Origin: Pseudomonas cichorii
GTDB lineage: Bacteria; Pseudomonadota; Gammaproteobacteria; Pseudomonadales; Pseudomonadaceae
Direction: 5' to 3'
NCBI RefSeq assembly: GCF_003700275.1
Contig: NZ_RBRE01000051.1
Span: forward strand, 1-64,000
Length of the DNA: 64,000 nucleotides
The translations under genes and the position numbers were made by a program. Positions 1 through 9,148 of this stretch are shown in pieces. Every line of letters begins with the position of its first letter. Position 1 is the stretch's first letter. Below the pieces are notes generated by a model. That model was not told the DNA's origin, ran no database searches, and saw nothing but the letters and a program-made list of their open reading frames with translations.

Positions 1-41
1 TGGGGGTTTTGTCTTTGTGGCCTTCTTTAATGCCTCGATGA

Positions 42-953
42 TTATTCCCCTTCATCCAGGTTGTCGATGTGCTGGAATCGCTCGACCAGAAAATCAATCA
101 GGCTGCGAACCCGGGCCGAGAGATGCAACTGCTGTGGATAGACTGCATAGACATCCGCACGTGTCGGTGTCTGGTCTTCCAGCACCAGTCGGAGCCGCCC
201 GCTGCGCACATAGCGGGCAATGTCCCACTCGGCCCTGAGCAGTATTCCATAGCCCTCCAGCGCCCAGTTCAGTGCTACCTCGCCGTCATTGCAGCCCAAC
301 GCTCCGCGCACCTTGATGTTCTGGGTTTTCCCGCCGTTGGTAAAACTCCATACGCCGTGTGGGGTTTCGTTTTGCCTGAGGAATATGCAGTTGTGCTGTT
401 GCAGATCCGACAGGCGCTGCGGAACGCCATGACGCTCCAGATACAACGGCGAGGCGCATAGCAAACGACGGTTTGAGGCGATCTTGCGGGCATGGAAGGC
501 CGCATCCGGCAGAGTGCCGAAACGAATCCCCAGGTCGAAGCCATGGGTGGCCAGATCCAGTGGGTGATCGCTGATTTCCAGTTGTATTTCCACTTCCGGA
601 TAGCGAGAAAAGAACGCTGCCAGCGCAGGGCCGATATGACGGCGACCAAAGCCCAGGGATGCGTTGACGCGAATCAGGCCCTTTGGCGTTGCACGGCTGC
701 TGCTGACCAACTGCTCGACTTCATCGATCTGGGTCAGGATGCGGGCAGCATGAGAAAAGTACAGCTCGCCCTCGGTGGTGAGGCTCATCGAACGGGTAGT
801 GCGGTTGACCAGGCGCACACCGAACCGGGCTTCCAGTGCGCTGAGCCGCTTGCTGACGGCGGGCGGTGTGATGCCAAGCTCTCTTGCCGTGGCGGCAAGG
901 CTGCCCTGATTGGCCAGCAAATAGAAAAAAGACAGATCCAGAGTCTGATTCAT
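42..953 (-). CDS. LysR-family transcriptional regulator (DmlR-like)
   Basis: A 303-residue LysR-type regulator. The N-terminal winged helix-turn-helix (about residues 1-60) has the typical pattern of an acidic-free recognition helix with TPPAVSKRLSALE, and the rest is the periplasmic-binding-like effector domain. It is transcribed divergently from the dehydrogenase gene at 1089, with about 135 bp between them that carries an inverted repeat. The arrangement matches E. coli dmlR-dmlA, where DmlR activates D-malate dehydrogenase. The effector here (D-malate or a tartrate isomer) is inferred from the neighbour only. LysR proteins of this CrgA/DmlR branch are numerous, so without the neighbour the function would be open. 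Confidence 0.88.
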   Translation of the reverse strand: MNQTLDLSFFYLLANQGSLAATARELGITPPAVSKRLSALEARFGVRLVNRTTRSMSLTTEGELYFSHAARILTQIDEVEQLVSSSRATPKGLIRVNASLGFGRRHIGPALAAFFSRYPEVEIQLEISDHPLDLATHGFDLGIRFGTLPDAAFHARKIASNRRLLCASPLYLERHGVPQRLSDLQQHNCIFLRQNETPHGVWSFTNGGKTQNIKVRGALGCNDGEVALNWALEGYGILLRAEWDIARYVRSGRLRLVLEDQTPTRADVYAVYPQQLHLSARVRSLIDFLVERFQHIDNLDEGE

Positions 954-971
954 TCGTAACTCAAGGTTATG

Positions 972-1016
972 TATGTAGTGATTTTGATTAACTCACAGCT
1001 TTGTAGTCACTACATA
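972..1016. promoter_or_regulatory. Candidate LysR operator, inverted repeat in the divergent promoter region
   Basis: Perfect 10-bp inverted repeat TATGTAGTGA (972-981) / TCACTACATA (1007-1016) with 25 bp between the arms. The right arm also contains the small palindrome GTAGTCACTAC (1003-1013). It lies between the divergent regulator and dehydrogenase genes, where a LysR regulator would be expected to bind. That it is the operator is inference. Confidence 0.5.
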
Positions 1017-1058
1017 TACTCCGCTCACGTCCTGCTGAACAGCTTGTTCCGCAGTTAA

Positions 1059-1066
1059 AACAAGAA
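1059..1066 (+). promoter_or_regulatory. Candidate Crc/Hfq (CA) motif in dehydrogenase leader
   Basis: AACAAGAA fits the AANAANAA motif bound by Hfq/Crc on pseudomonad mRNAs under catabolite repression. It lies about 22 nt before the ATG at 1089. Short A-rich motifs occur by chance, so this is weak alone, but similar motifs also precede dctA and ttdA. Confidence 0.35.
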
Positions 1067-1088
1067 CGTATCAAGAGTGGAGTTGACC

Positions 1089-2144
1089 ATGAGTGCATAC
1101 AAGATTGCTGCAGTTCCAGGTGATGGCATCGGCGTCGAGGTGATTGCCGCAGGTGTCGAGGTGCTGCAAGCCCTCTCGAAAAAGTCCGGATTTGAAATCA
1201 ATGTCAAAGACTTCGACTGGAACTCGGATAACTACCTGAAAAACGGTTACTACATTCCCGAAGGCGGTCTTGAAGAGCTGAAAACCTTCGACGCTATTTT
1301 CTTCGGTGCAGTGGGTGCCCTGAACGTACCCGACCACATTTCCCTCTGGGGCCTTCGCCTGCCGATCTGCCAGGGTTTCGACCAGTACGCCAACGTGCGT
1401 CCGGCCCGTGTTCTACCGGGGGTCAAAAGCCCGCTGCACAATGGCGACCAGATCGACTGGGTAGTAGTACGTGAAAACTCGGAAGGAGAGTATTCCGGCA
1501 ATGGCGGTCGCGTTCACAGAGGCTTGCCGGAAGAGGTCGCCACCGAGGTCTCGGTCTTCACCCGTGCCGGTGTCGAGCGCATTCATCGCTTCGCGTTTGA
1601 ACTGGCACAGAGTCGTCCGCGCAAGCATCTGACCATGGTCACCAAGTCCAATGCCCAGCGTCACGGCATGGTGCTGTGGGACGAGATTTTCTATGAGGTC
1701 GCCAAGGATTTCCCCGACGTCAAAATCGACAAGGAACTGGTCGATGCCGTGACCACGCGCATGGTGCTCAAACCTTCGACGCTGGACGTGATTGTCGCCA
1801 CCAACCTGCATGCCGATATCCTGTCCGATCTGGCTGCTGCGTTGTCCGGTAGCCTGGGTATTGCGCCGACTGCCAACCTCAACCCGTCGCGCAAATTCCC
1901 GTCGATGTTCGAGCCCATTCATGGCTCGGCTTTCGACATCACCGGCAAGGGTGTAGCCAACCCGATCGCCACCTTCTGGACTGCAGCCATGATGCTTGAG
2001 CACCTGGGCGAAGCGGCTGCGGCGAAGCAATTGATGTCGGCCATTGAAGCGGTTACGGAAAGCGGGCTGCATACGCCCGACCTGGGAGGCACAGCCACGA
2101 CCCGGCAGATCACCGATGCGGTAATCGAACTGATCAATCGTTGA
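1089..2144 (+). CDS. Tartrate dehydrogenase/decarboxylase or D-malate dehydrogenase
   Basis: A 351-residue isocitrate/isopropylmalate dehydrogenase-family enzyme closest in remembered sequence to E. coli DmlA and Pseudomonas tartrate dehydrogenase (TtuC). It oxidises D-malate and/or tartrate with NAD and Mn2+, decarboxylating the product. Visible features are PGDGIG near the N-terminus, the PDHISLWG and FDQYANVRP segments, VVRENSEGEYSG, the metal-binding region around DILSDL, and FEPIHGSA near the C-terminus. I chose the ATG at 1089 because GGAG lies 7 nt upstream; a GTG four codons earlier is in frame but poorer. The divergent LysR gene is its likely regulator. Substrate choice between D-malate and tartrate cannot be settled from sequence. 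Confidence 0.9.
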   Translation: MSAYKIAAVPGDGIGVEVIAAGVEVLQALSKKSGFEINVKDFDWNSDNYLKNGYYIPEGGLEELKTFDAIFFGAVGALNVPDHISLWGLRLPICQGFDQYANVRPARVLPGVKSPLHNGDQIDWVVVRENSEGEYSGNGGRVHRGLPEEVATEVSVFTRAGVERIHRFAFELAQSRPRKHLTMVTKSNAQRHGMVLWDEIFYEVAKDFPDVKIDKELVDAVTTRMVLKPSTLDVIVATNLHADILSDLAAALSGSLGIAPTANLNPSRKFPSMFEPIHGSAFDITGKGVANPIATFWTAAMMLEHLGEAAAAKQLMSAIEAVTESGLHTPDLGGTATTRQITDAVIELINR

Positions 2145-2156
2145 TTGTGTGATGGA

Positions 2157-2216
2157 TTCAAGCCCGGGAGAACGCCTCCCGGGCTTGAAGAGCGGGGTGG
2201 TGAGATTTCACCACCC
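2157..2216. terminator. Two tandem hairpins between convergent genes
   Basis: First hairpin: 14-bp perfect stem, 2157-2170 with 2176-2189, loop AACGC. Second hairpin: 9-bp stem, 2195-2203 with 2208-2216, loop GATT. They sit between the convergent dehydrogenase and mksB genes and are likely bidirectional terminators, although neither is followed by a strong T-run. Confidence 0.6.
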
Positions 2217-2232
2217 GCATGCTTCGGCGCGA

Positions 2233-5055
2233 TTATTCAGCCAGTGCCGGAGCTTCTTCCTGCTTCACTTCTTCACGGCGACGGATGTACTTCCAGTCCG
2301 CCTCATCGATATAGATACCGTTGGGACCACTGCCGCCTTCCAGGTCGATGGCCACATGCGCCGAGACTTGCGGCTTGACGCTCGCCAGGATCGGTACAAA
2401 GCCCAGTTGCAGACTGGTTTCCAGCAATGCCGCCTGGTTCTTCTCGTCGATGTCGGCCGCTTCGTCCAGGTAGTACGGCAAGCGCACACGTCCGGCCTGG
2501 TCGCGATCCATCAAGTGCAGCAACAGATACATGTTGGTCAGCGCCTTGATGGTCATGGTCGTACCGTTGGACGCCGCACCATCGATATCGGTGTGGATAA
2601 CTGGTTGGCCATGCACCTTGGTGATCTCGAACGCCAGCTCGAACAAGTCTTTCAGGCCAAGCTGGTTGTGATTGGCCGCAACCAGTCGTGCCAGGTATTC
2701 CTTGGCCTCTTCGTTCTTGTTGTCCTGCTCGGCGCTTTGGCTCAGGTCGAAGACCGACAGGGTCTCACCTTCTTCATACTGACCGGCGCTGTGGATGATC
2801 TGGTCGATATGCTTGAGGGCTTCCTTGTTCGGCGCGAGGACGATACGGAAGCTGGCCAGGTTGGAAACCTGACGTTTGTTGATCTCGCGGTTGAACAGCG
2901 CCAGTTGATGCTCAAGGCTGTCGTAGTCGCTGCGGATATTGCGCAAGGTACGGGCAATGTCCGTTACTGCGGCACGTCGCGCCTTGCCGAGGGTCAGCGC
3001 TTCGTCGGTGCGGTGCGCATAGGCGTTGATCAACAGTTGCAGGCGACGCTCGACGTCTTCCTCGCTGTCGAACTTGGCGACACCCTTGAGACGAACCTGG
3101 GCATACAGCGCTTCGATCTGCCCGTCGCTGCGCAGCAGGCTCTGCCAGCTGTCCTGATAGTCATTGAGCAGCGGCAGCAGGTTATCCATGGAGTCGTCGA
3201 CCGGGTCCATGAACGGCGTACCGAAAGGCATGTCGGCAGGCAGCAACTGGCGACGGCGCAGGGCGTCATCCAGTGTGCGTTGCTTGGCTTCCATGTCGCC
3301 GATCTGCCGGGCGACCAGTTGCAGTTTGGCGGACAGTTGCTGGACGCGCTCGGTGAAGGCATCGCTGGAGCGCTTGAGTTCGTCCTGGGCGGCCTCCTGC
3401 TGTGCCAGCTCTTCATGCTTGCCGGTTTCTTCGGCGCTCAGGGTCTCGCAGCGACGATAATCTTCCAGGGCCTTTTGTGCATCGAGCACCTGCTGGTACA
3501 AGGCCTCGGTCCGGGTCTTGCTGGCTGCGCGGTCGGCGGCGACAGCCTGCTGGGTTTTCAGTTGCTTGAGTTCTTTTTCCAGACGTTCTTTCTGGTCGCG
3601 CAATGCAGCGCGGTCAGCCAGCGCCTGCAACGCCGGCGGCTCGATATGCGAAAGGTTGATCGACAATCCCGGTACCTGGAATTGATCGCCCTTGAAGCCG
3701 TCGAGGATGGTTTCCAGGGATTTTACCCAGGCGTCGCCATCGTCCAGCGCAATGCCTTGCTCGCCCAGTGGCAGGCTGAACAGCGCACTGTTGAACAGGC
3801 GCATCAGACGCTCGACATCCGGTTGCGAGAACTCTTCGCGCAAGCGTGCGTAGCTGTTGTTGTCGGCGTGATCGAGTTGCTGCTTGACCGACTTCAGGCG
3901 TTTTTCCAGATCGCGCAGACGTTCTTCCAGGTCCTCGGCGCTGAACTGCCGGGACTGGGCCAGCGCACCGGCCAGTTCGTCGTGGGCATCCTTGGCAGCA
4001 AGCAATTGTTGCTCCAGGACCTTGACGTCATCGACCAGTGCGAAGCGGTTCTTGAGTACCGCAAGCTCGCCGATCCAGCGCTGAATGCCGCTGATTTCAC
4101 GCTCCAGACGCATCAGCTCCTGAGTGCTGCTGCGCTGGTCATTCTGCATTTCGTCCTGCTGGGCGCGGTAATGCTCAGCCTGGATCACCAGCTCTTCCTT
4201 GCGGGCGCTGGAGTAGTCCGACCAGGTGCCGAGCAGCGAGTCCAGCAACGGTGACAGGCGATGCAGCTTGCCGCGCAGGATATCGCGCTGCTTGACGCCG
4301 GCGGCCAGGGCTTCGACCAGCGGGCCGGCAAGCACCAGCGAGTTGTAGTCCTGCTCCATGCGTCGCACATCGCGGAACGCTTCTTCGCATGCGGCGATGT
4401 AATCGACACTGCCGGAACGCAGGCTGTGCTCGAAGGCATCGAGGAACAGTTGCTTGAGTTTGGCAGCAGTGATTTCGCGCATGTGCAGCAGGTTGATGAA
4501 CAGCGCGCGGAAGGTCTTGAGGCTCTGTTCGCTGGTCGAGCGCAGCGGAATCAGCGTCAGGTCCAGCGGGATCGAGGTGTGTCCGCCGACCAGCAGGCGC
4601 CGCAATTCGTCCGGCTTCAATTCGTAGGCTTTCAGGCCTTTGCTTTCCAGGTTGCTGAACAGCTCTTTCTGGCGCAGGCAGGTATCGTTCTTCTGGTAAT
4701 GGCCCAGATCCAGTTCACCGGCATAGGCGAAGAACTGGTGGCCGAAGCCGCCGCCCGGGCCGCGGCCGACGACGCCGATCACATGTGGGCCATGGGGCAG
4801 GGAAACTTCCACCAGAATGTAGCTGGTGTCGGAGGCAAAGTAGAAACGGCGGGATTGTTCCAGGCTGTACTTGCCGAAACTCATGTCCGACATGCGCGCC
4901 AGAATCGGGAACTGCAGTGCGTTGATCGACGCACTCTTGCCCAGGTTGTTCGCGCCGTACACCGACAGCGGGTTTTCCAGCGGGAACAGACCGAGGCTGT
5001 AGCCTGCGGTATTCAGCAGGGCAAAACGGCGAATGCCATAACGTTCCTGGCTCAT
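2233..5055 (-). CDS. mksB: MksB, SMC-like ATPase of the MksBEF condensin
   Basis: A 940-residue MukB/MksB-type SMC protein. The N-terminal ATPase half shows a Walker A segment GANNLGKS at about residues 34-41. A long central part rich in Glu, Lys, Gln and Leu (about 260-660) is coiled coil. The C-terminal half has a Walker B-like LPYYLDEAADID. In P. aeruginosa MksB works with kleisin MksF and MksE in chromosome organisation alongside SMC-ScpAB. The start overlaps the mksE stop by 4 nt (ATGA), so translation is coupled. No mksG/jetD (TOPRIM) gene follows, so this is the housekeeping condensin rather than the plasmid-defence Wadjet version. Confidence 0.93.
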   Translation of the reverse strand: MSQERYGIRRFALLNTAGYSLGLFPLENPLSVYGANNLGKSASINALQFPILARMSDMSFGKYSLEQSRRFYFASDTSYILVEVSLPHGPHVIGVVGRGPGGGFGHQFFAYAGELDLGHYQKNDTCLRQKELFSNLESKGLKAYELKPDELRRLLVGGHTSIPLDLTLIPLRSTSEQSLKTFRALFINLLHMREITAAKLKQLFLDAFEHSLRSGSVDYIAACEEAFRDVRRMEQDYNSLVLAGPLVEALAAGVKQRDILRGKLHRLSPLLDSLLGTWSDYSSARKEELVIQAEHYRAQQDEMQNDQRSSTQELMRLEREISGIQRWIGELAVLKNRFALVDDVKVLEQQLLAAKDAHDELAGALAQSRQFSAEDLEERLRDLEKRLKSVKQQLDHADNNSYARLREEFSQPDVERLMRLFNSALFSLPLGEQGIALDDGDAWVKSLETILDGFKGDQFQVPGLSINLSHIEPPALQALADRAALRDQKERLEKELKQLKTQQAVAADRAASKTRTEALYQQVLDAQKALEDYRRCETLSAEETGKHEELAQQEAAQDELKRSSDAFTERVQQLSAKLQLVARQIGDMEAKQRTLDDALRRRQLLPADMPFGTPFMDPVDDSMDNLLPLLNDYQDSWQSLLRSDGQIEALYAQVRLKGVAKFDSEEDVERRLQLLINAYAHRTDEALTLGKARRAAVTDIARTLRNIRSDYDSLEHQLALFNREINKRQVSNLASFRIVLAPNKEALKHIDQIIHSAGQYEEGETLSVFDLSQSAEQDNKNEEAKEYLARLVAANHNQLGLKDLFELAFEITKVHGQPVIHTDIDGAASNGTTMTIKALTNMYLLLHLMDRDQAGRVRLPYYLDEAADIDEKNQAALLETSLQLGFVPILASVKPQVSAHVAIDLEGGSGPNGIYIDEADWKYIRRREEVKQEEAPALAE

Positions 5056-5756
5056 GCGCCCATCTCCTGTTGTTCTTCAGCGATTGCGCGGGCCAGGGCC
5101 TGCTCCTCGGTTTCTTCGGCGAATTCAGCCAGATCCAGCGGATCATCGGTCTGCAGCAGTTTTTCGTCGCTGTCCTCGTCGATCAGGATCGGCGTTGGCA
5201 GAGGCAGGTCGCTGTGCAGGCTGGCAGCCAGGTCGCGGTCCTGCTGAACCGACAGGCATACGTCGAGGAAGCGGTGCATCGGCGGCAGGAAGCGATAGAT
5301 GCCGACCTCTTCACTGGCGAAACCCAGTTGAGTCATGCGACGCATGATCTTCTCTTCGAGTTCTTCCTGAGTCTGGACTTCAGCCTGCAGGAACAGATCG
5401 CGGTATTTATCCAGCATCGATGGCAGTTCATCGCGGCCCAGAGTGCCGCCATCGAGCACAGCCATCGGGTCACGGCCCTGATCGGCCAGATGTTCGACGA
5501 GGATGAACGTGAACAGCGCCAGACGTTGCGCAGTCTTGTTTACCTGTGCAGCAGCCAGCTCCGGAACGAAGTAGTAGAAGCCACGGGTATCGCAGACCAG
5601 CTCGAAACCCAGTGCCTTGAACAGCGTGCGGTACTGGTCCTGGGCATTGGAGAGTTGGGCATACAGCTCCGGGTCGCGGCGGCTGATGTGGTAGCCCTTG
5701 AACAGCTCGCGAAAGATCGGCGCAAGCTGGGACATTTCGGAAAGATCAAGATGCAT
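5052..5756 (-). CDS. mksE: MksE, condensin subunit
   Basis: A 234-residue protein between the kleisin and SMC genes, the position and size of MksE (MukE counterpart). It begins MHLDLSEMSQ and is a mixed helical winged-helix-type protein with an acidic C-terminus (DEDSDEKLLQTDDP, then EEQQEMGA). The ATG at 5756 lies inside the end of mksF, an 11-nt overlap; a longer reading from 5870 would overlap mksF by more than 120 nt and gives low-complexity sequence unlike the family, so I rejected it. The stop overlaps mksB. Confidence 0.88.
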   Translation of the reverse strand: MHLDLSEMSQLAPIFRELFKGYHISRRDPELYAQLSNAQDQYRTLFKALGFELVCDTRGFYYFVPELAAAQVNKTAQRLALFTFILVEHLADQGRDPMAVLDGGTLGRDELPSMLDKYRDLFLQAEVQTQEELEEKIMRRMTQLGFASEEVGIYRFLPPMHRFLDVCLSVQQDRDLAASLHSDLPLPTPILIDEDSDEKLLQTDDPLDLAEFAEETEEQALARAIAEEQQEMGA

Positions 5757-7023
5757 GAAGGGTGCTCTCGGAATTCTCTGGCTGCTCGTCTCGGGTCGAG
5801 AGCAGGGCGAAGGAGCGCAGGCTGACGCGGTGCTCCTGAGTGAAATACTCGCGACGTTCAAGGCGTTCACGGGCGAAACGCTTGTCGCGTGACAGGCGCG
5901 AGAACCAGTACAGCAACTCGTCGGTGGCGCCGTTGGGTTCCTGCTCCAGCAACCAGACCATCAGGTCCGGCATCGGCAGGGCGTCTTCGCAGCGTTCGAG
6001 CATTTCCTTGACGGTACGCGGTGCCTGAGGCGCAGCGCCCTTGCGGGTGGTGCTGGCCTTGGGGAATTTCGCCGGCTTGGGTTCAAAGCGCGCCAGGGCG
6101 TAGACATAGGCCTCGACCTGGCTGGCGCTGCCCAGGAAGGTGCTCTGCGGACGGGTAAACATCGGCATCGCCGCTTGCGGCACGGCATCCAGCCCCTTGC
6201 GGCGGATGGCCGACAGGGCCAGCGCCGCACCACGGGTCACGGCGTTATGGCGACGGGCTTCTTCGCGCAGCGGCAGTAGCAGTTCGCGGGCGTGGCGCAG
6301 GGTGAGCTGGGCGCTGGTCTGCATTTCCAGGATGCGCGCATGGGTGCGCAGCAGCATGTCGTCGTCGACCAGATGGCCAAGACGCTGCTGTTCGGTCAGC
6401 AGGCGCAGCAGAACATTCTCGACCTTGCGCACACCTTGCTCGAATGCTCCGTCGGCGTTGACCAACTGGATCATCGGCTCGACGTATTCGTCCCAGGTCG
6501 CCAGTACTTCGGCGTAGCGCTGGCGCAAGGGGATCTGCCGTTCACTGGTCTTGGCCCGATCGGCCACGGCGACCAGTGCCTGTTCGTCGTTGGCGAGCTT
6601 CTTCAGGACATCGCGCACGCGCATGTCCAGCAGGCGCAACTGGCGGGCCAGGTCGTTGGCGTCGCGAATGTCGAAGGCGTCCTGAATGTAACCGGCCAGC
6701 CGCTCCAGATGGCGCAGGTAGGCTTCGATTTCCAGGCACAGGCCCAAACGGTGCTCGCGGCGCAGATAGGACAGGAAGTCATGGATCTGTGCGTTGAGCT
6801 CGAAACGGTTCGGGCTTTTGGCGACAGGCACCAGAATGTCCAGGCGAATCCATACATCCAGCAGGTTGGTGATGTCTTGCGCGGTACTGTCCAGCTGTTG
6901 AGCGGCCAGTTGCAGGCGCAGTTCGCTCAGGCTCAGGGTGCCTTGGTCGAAGTGTTCGCATAAAGGCTCGAGGAGCGCCCAGTGCTCGGCAAGGGCGCGC
7001 AGGACGCGCTTGGGTTCGATCAT
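5746..7023 (-). CDS. mksF: MksF, kleisin subunit of MksBEF condensin
   Basis: A 425-residue helical protein heading the mksF-mksE-mksB operon, matching the kleisin that bridges the MksB heads. The N-terminal half (AEHWALLEPLCEHF; LLDVWIRLDILVPV) reads as a winged helix, followed by long helices. The ATG at 7023 is preferred; a TTG seven codons earlier lacks a ribosome site. About 145 bp separate it from the divergent holD gene, so the operon promoter should lie there. Assignment rests on operon position and general fold; primary sequence of kleisins diverges quickly. Confidence 0.88.
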   Translation of the reverse strand: MIEPKRVLRALAEHWALLEPLCEHFDQGTLSLSELRLQLAAQQLDSTAQDITNLLDVWIRLDILVPVAKSPNRFELNAQIHDFLSYLRREHRLGLCLEIEAYLRHLERLAGYIQDAFDIRDANDLARQLRLLDMRVRDVLKKLANDEQALVAVADRAKTSERQIPLRQRYAEVLATWDEYVEPMIQLVNADGAFEQGVRKVENVLLRLLTEQQRLGHLVDDDMLLRTHARILEMQTSAQLTLRHARELLLPLREEARRHNAVTRGAALALSAIRRKGLDAVPQAAMPMFTRPQSTFLGSASQVEAYVYALARFEPKPAKFPKASTTRKGAAPQAPRTVKEMLERCEDALPMPDLMVWLLEQEPNGATDELLYWFSRLSRDKRFARERLERREYFTQEHRVSLRSFALLSTRDEQPENSESTLHAS

Positions 7024-7167
7024 TGGTAGGCCGACTGTTGGCAAGTGAAAAGCAGCGATTGTACTGCATCAGCCACCCAAGATTTCATCTCCCGGCGATC
7101 AACTGCGGCGCGAAACTGCGAACAGCGCTAGAATTGCGCGCTTAACTTATCCACAGGTGGCCGACCT

Positions 7168-7971
7168 TTGCTCAACGAGTCCCGTCGCCGCGCCTATTTG
7201 ACCGCCATGCAGGTGGTCAACTGGCTGCCGCGCACTGAACTGCCTTTCGCTGCTCCGTCCCGTCCGGAGCTGCTCGCGCCGTTGCCGGTCGAGGTCGAAA
7301 GCGTTGCACCTGTCGTGCCTGAAGCGCCGGTTGCGGCCCAGGCTCCGGCAGCGTCGAGCGCCGTGGCGGCGGCACGTTCGTCCGAGCGGCCGAAGATCGA
7401 AGTGCCACGCCCATCGTCAGCCAGCAAAAGCCTGCCGGTGGCGGCGGCCGAGGAAGCCGTTGTGGCGCCGGTCAAGGTGGCTGTCGTGCCGCCACCGCGT
7501 TTTTCCTTGCAGTTGCTGCGCGCCGGACGTTGCCTGTTGCTGGTTGAACTGCCTACCGGGCAGCCTTTCCAGAGCCGCGATCCGGCTTATCTGTTGCTCA
7601 AGGACATGTTGCGCGCGGCCGGTTTGCCCGATAACCCGCAGATCATCGGCGAGCCCGTACGCTGGCCGCTGCTGGTACGCGGGAACATGGACCAGGGGCC
7701 TGAGGCGGCGCGTGATTTTGTGCAAGGCTTTGTTGCCGCCCAGCTTGAGGACGAGCCGTGTACCTGCCTGTGGCTGATCGGCCAGCCTGCGGTGCGCTTT
7801 GCCGGCGAGGCCGAAGTGGAAGCGTTCAACCGTGAATTGCAAGTCGAAGGCCTGGGGGCTGCCTGGGCGCTGCCAGGGCTGGAATTACTGATGGACGAGC
7901 CGCAACGCAAGGCGGACGTCTGGCAAGCCATGCGTCGGCTGATGGCGCGCTGGAAATCGATAGATGAGTGA
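7168..7971 (+). CDS. holD: Cryptic HolD-like psi subunit of DNA polymerase III
   Basis: A 267-residue protein upstream of and overlapping rimI by 8 nt, as holD-rimI in E. coli. The N-terminus (RRRAYLTAMQVVNWLPR) resembles the psi N-terminal peptide that binds single-strand-binding protein through chi. An Ala/Pro/Val-rich linker (about residues 35-105) precedes the conserved domain, making it about twice the length of E. coli psi. From memory, the P. aeruginosa protein at this position (PA4679) was shown biochemically to be the psi subunit. The start is a TTG with AGGTGG 7 nt upstream. Automated pipelines would probably leave this hypothetical. Confidence 0.75.
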   Translation: MLNESRRRAYLTAMQVVNWLPRTELPFAAPSRPELLAPLPVEVESVAPVVPEAPVAAQAPAASSAVAAARSSERPKIEVPRPSSASKSLPVAAAEEAVVAPVKVAVVPPPRFSLQLLRAGRCLLLVELPTGQPFQSRDPAYLLLKDMLRAAGLPDNPQIIGEPVRWPLLVRGNMDQGPEAARDFVQGFVAAQLEDEPCTCLWLIGQPAVRFAGEAEVEAFNRELQVEGLGAAWALPGLELLMDEPQRKADVWQAMRRLMARWKSIDE

Positions 7972-8416
7972 CGCAATAACCTTTCGGCCGATGACCGAGG
8001 CCGATCTGGATGCCGTATTGAAGATCGAATACGCCGCCTTCAGTCATCCCTGGACGCGAGGGATATTCCTTGAAGGTCTCAAGAGCTATGAAATCTGGCT
8101 GATGTTCGAGGGGGCGCAACAGGTCGGGCATGGCGTCATTCAGATCATCATCGACGAAGCGCACCTGCTCAACATTACCGTCAAACCCGAGAGCCAGGGC
8201 CGTGGCCTGGGCTTGCGCCTGCTCGATCACCTGATGAAGCGTGCCTACCAGCTCAATGGTCGTGAATGCTTCCTGGAACTGCGCGACAGCAATCGAGCTG
8301 CCTATCGGTTATACGAAAACTATGGCTTCAACGAGATCGGCCGTCGCCGCGATTATTATCCGGCGGTGGGCGGTCGTGAAGATGCGGTGGTCATGGCCTG
8401 CACGCTTCTGGAATAA
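7964..8416 (+). CDS. rimI: RimI, ribosomal protein bS18 alanine N-acetyltransferase
   Basis: A 150-residue GNAT acetyltransferase. It transfers an acetyl group from acetyl-CoA to the N-terminal alanine of ribosomal protein S18. The acetyl-CoA loop QGRGLG is at residues 78-83 and the C-terminal FLELRDSN...YENYGF...RRDYYP segment is typical of RimI. Length equals the family norm. The start overlaps holD, so the two are translationally coupled. Confidence 0.93.
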   Translation: MSDAITFRPMTEADLDAVLKIEYAAFSHPWTRGIFLEGLKSYEIWLMFEGAQQVGHGVIQIIIDEAHLLNITVKPESQGRGLGLRLLDHLMKRAYQLNGRECFLELRDSNRAAYRLYENYGFNEIGRRRDYYPAVGGREDAVVMACTLLE

Positions 8417-8510
8417 CGCCCGTATTCAGGCGACAAGATGTGATGGCACTGCGTGACTTGCAGAGGGCGACACCAGTCATAGAGTGGCATCATTATCGAG
8501 GCGTCATAGC

Positions 8511-9146
8511 ATGAACGATCTACAAGACCTGATTGATAACAACGAGCGTTGGGCCGATGCGATCAAACAGGAAGACCCTGAGTTCTTCGCCAAGCTGGCT
8601 CGCCAGCAAACCCCGGAATATCTTTGGATCGGCTGCTCGGATGCGCGCGTTCCCGCCAATGAGATCGTAGGCATGTTGCCGGGCGATCTGTTCGTACACC
8701 GCAACGTGGCCAACGTTGTGCTACACACCGACCTGAACTGCCTGTCAGTCATTCAGTACGCTGTCGATGTACTGAAGGTCAAACACATCCTCGTGACCGG
8801 GCACTATGGTTGCGGTGGTGTGCGAGCGTCCATGCAGGACCGTCAGTTTGGCCTGATCGATGGCTGGCTGCGCTCGATTCGCGACCTGTATTACGAAAAG
8901 CGTGAAGAGCTTGCCCAGTTGCCGACTGAGGAAGAGCAGGTTGACCGGCTGTGCGAACTCAACGTGATTCAGCAGGTGGCGAACGTCGGACATACCAGCA
9001 TCGTGCAGAACGCCTGGCATCGTGGCCAGAGCCTGTCGGTGCATGGCTGCATCTACGGCATCAAGGATGGTCGCTGGAAAAGCCTGAACACCACCATCAG
9101 CAGCCCTGAGCAATTGCCACCGCAGTATCGCCTGCGTCCGTTGTAA
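8511..9146 (+). CDS. can: Beta-class carbonic anhydrase
   Basis: A 211-residue beta-carbonic anhydrase interconverting CO2 and bicarbonate in the cytoplasm. Zinc ligands and dyad are visible: Cys42 and Asp44 in GCSDAR, His98 and Cys101 in GHYGCGGV, the same numbering as E. coli Can. The ATG at 8511 has GAGG 9 nt upstream. It stands alone downstream of rimI (95 bp gap) and is followed by a REP pair. Confidence 0.93.
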   Translation: MNDLQDLIDNNERWADAIKQEDPEFFAKLARQQTPEYLWIGCSDARVPANEIVGMLPGDLFVHRNVANVVLHTDLNCLSVIQYAVDVLKVKHILVTGHYGCGGVRASMQDRQFGLIDGWLRSIRDLYYEKREELAQLPTEEEQVDRLCELNVIQQVANVGHTSIVQNAWHRGQSLSVHGCIYGIKDGRWKSLNTTISSPEQLPPQYRLRPL

Positions 9147-9148
9147 TT

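Noticed and set aside
2149..4254. 701-codon open frame on the plus strand opposite mksB
   Set aside because: Antisense to a well-supported SMC gene; its open state follows from GC-rich codon bias, and it shows no domain.
2233..7023. Wadjet (MksBEFG/JetABCD) plasmid-defence system
   Set aside because: No fourth TOPRIM-containing gene next to mksB or mksF; neighbours are housekeeping, so it is the chromosomal condensin.
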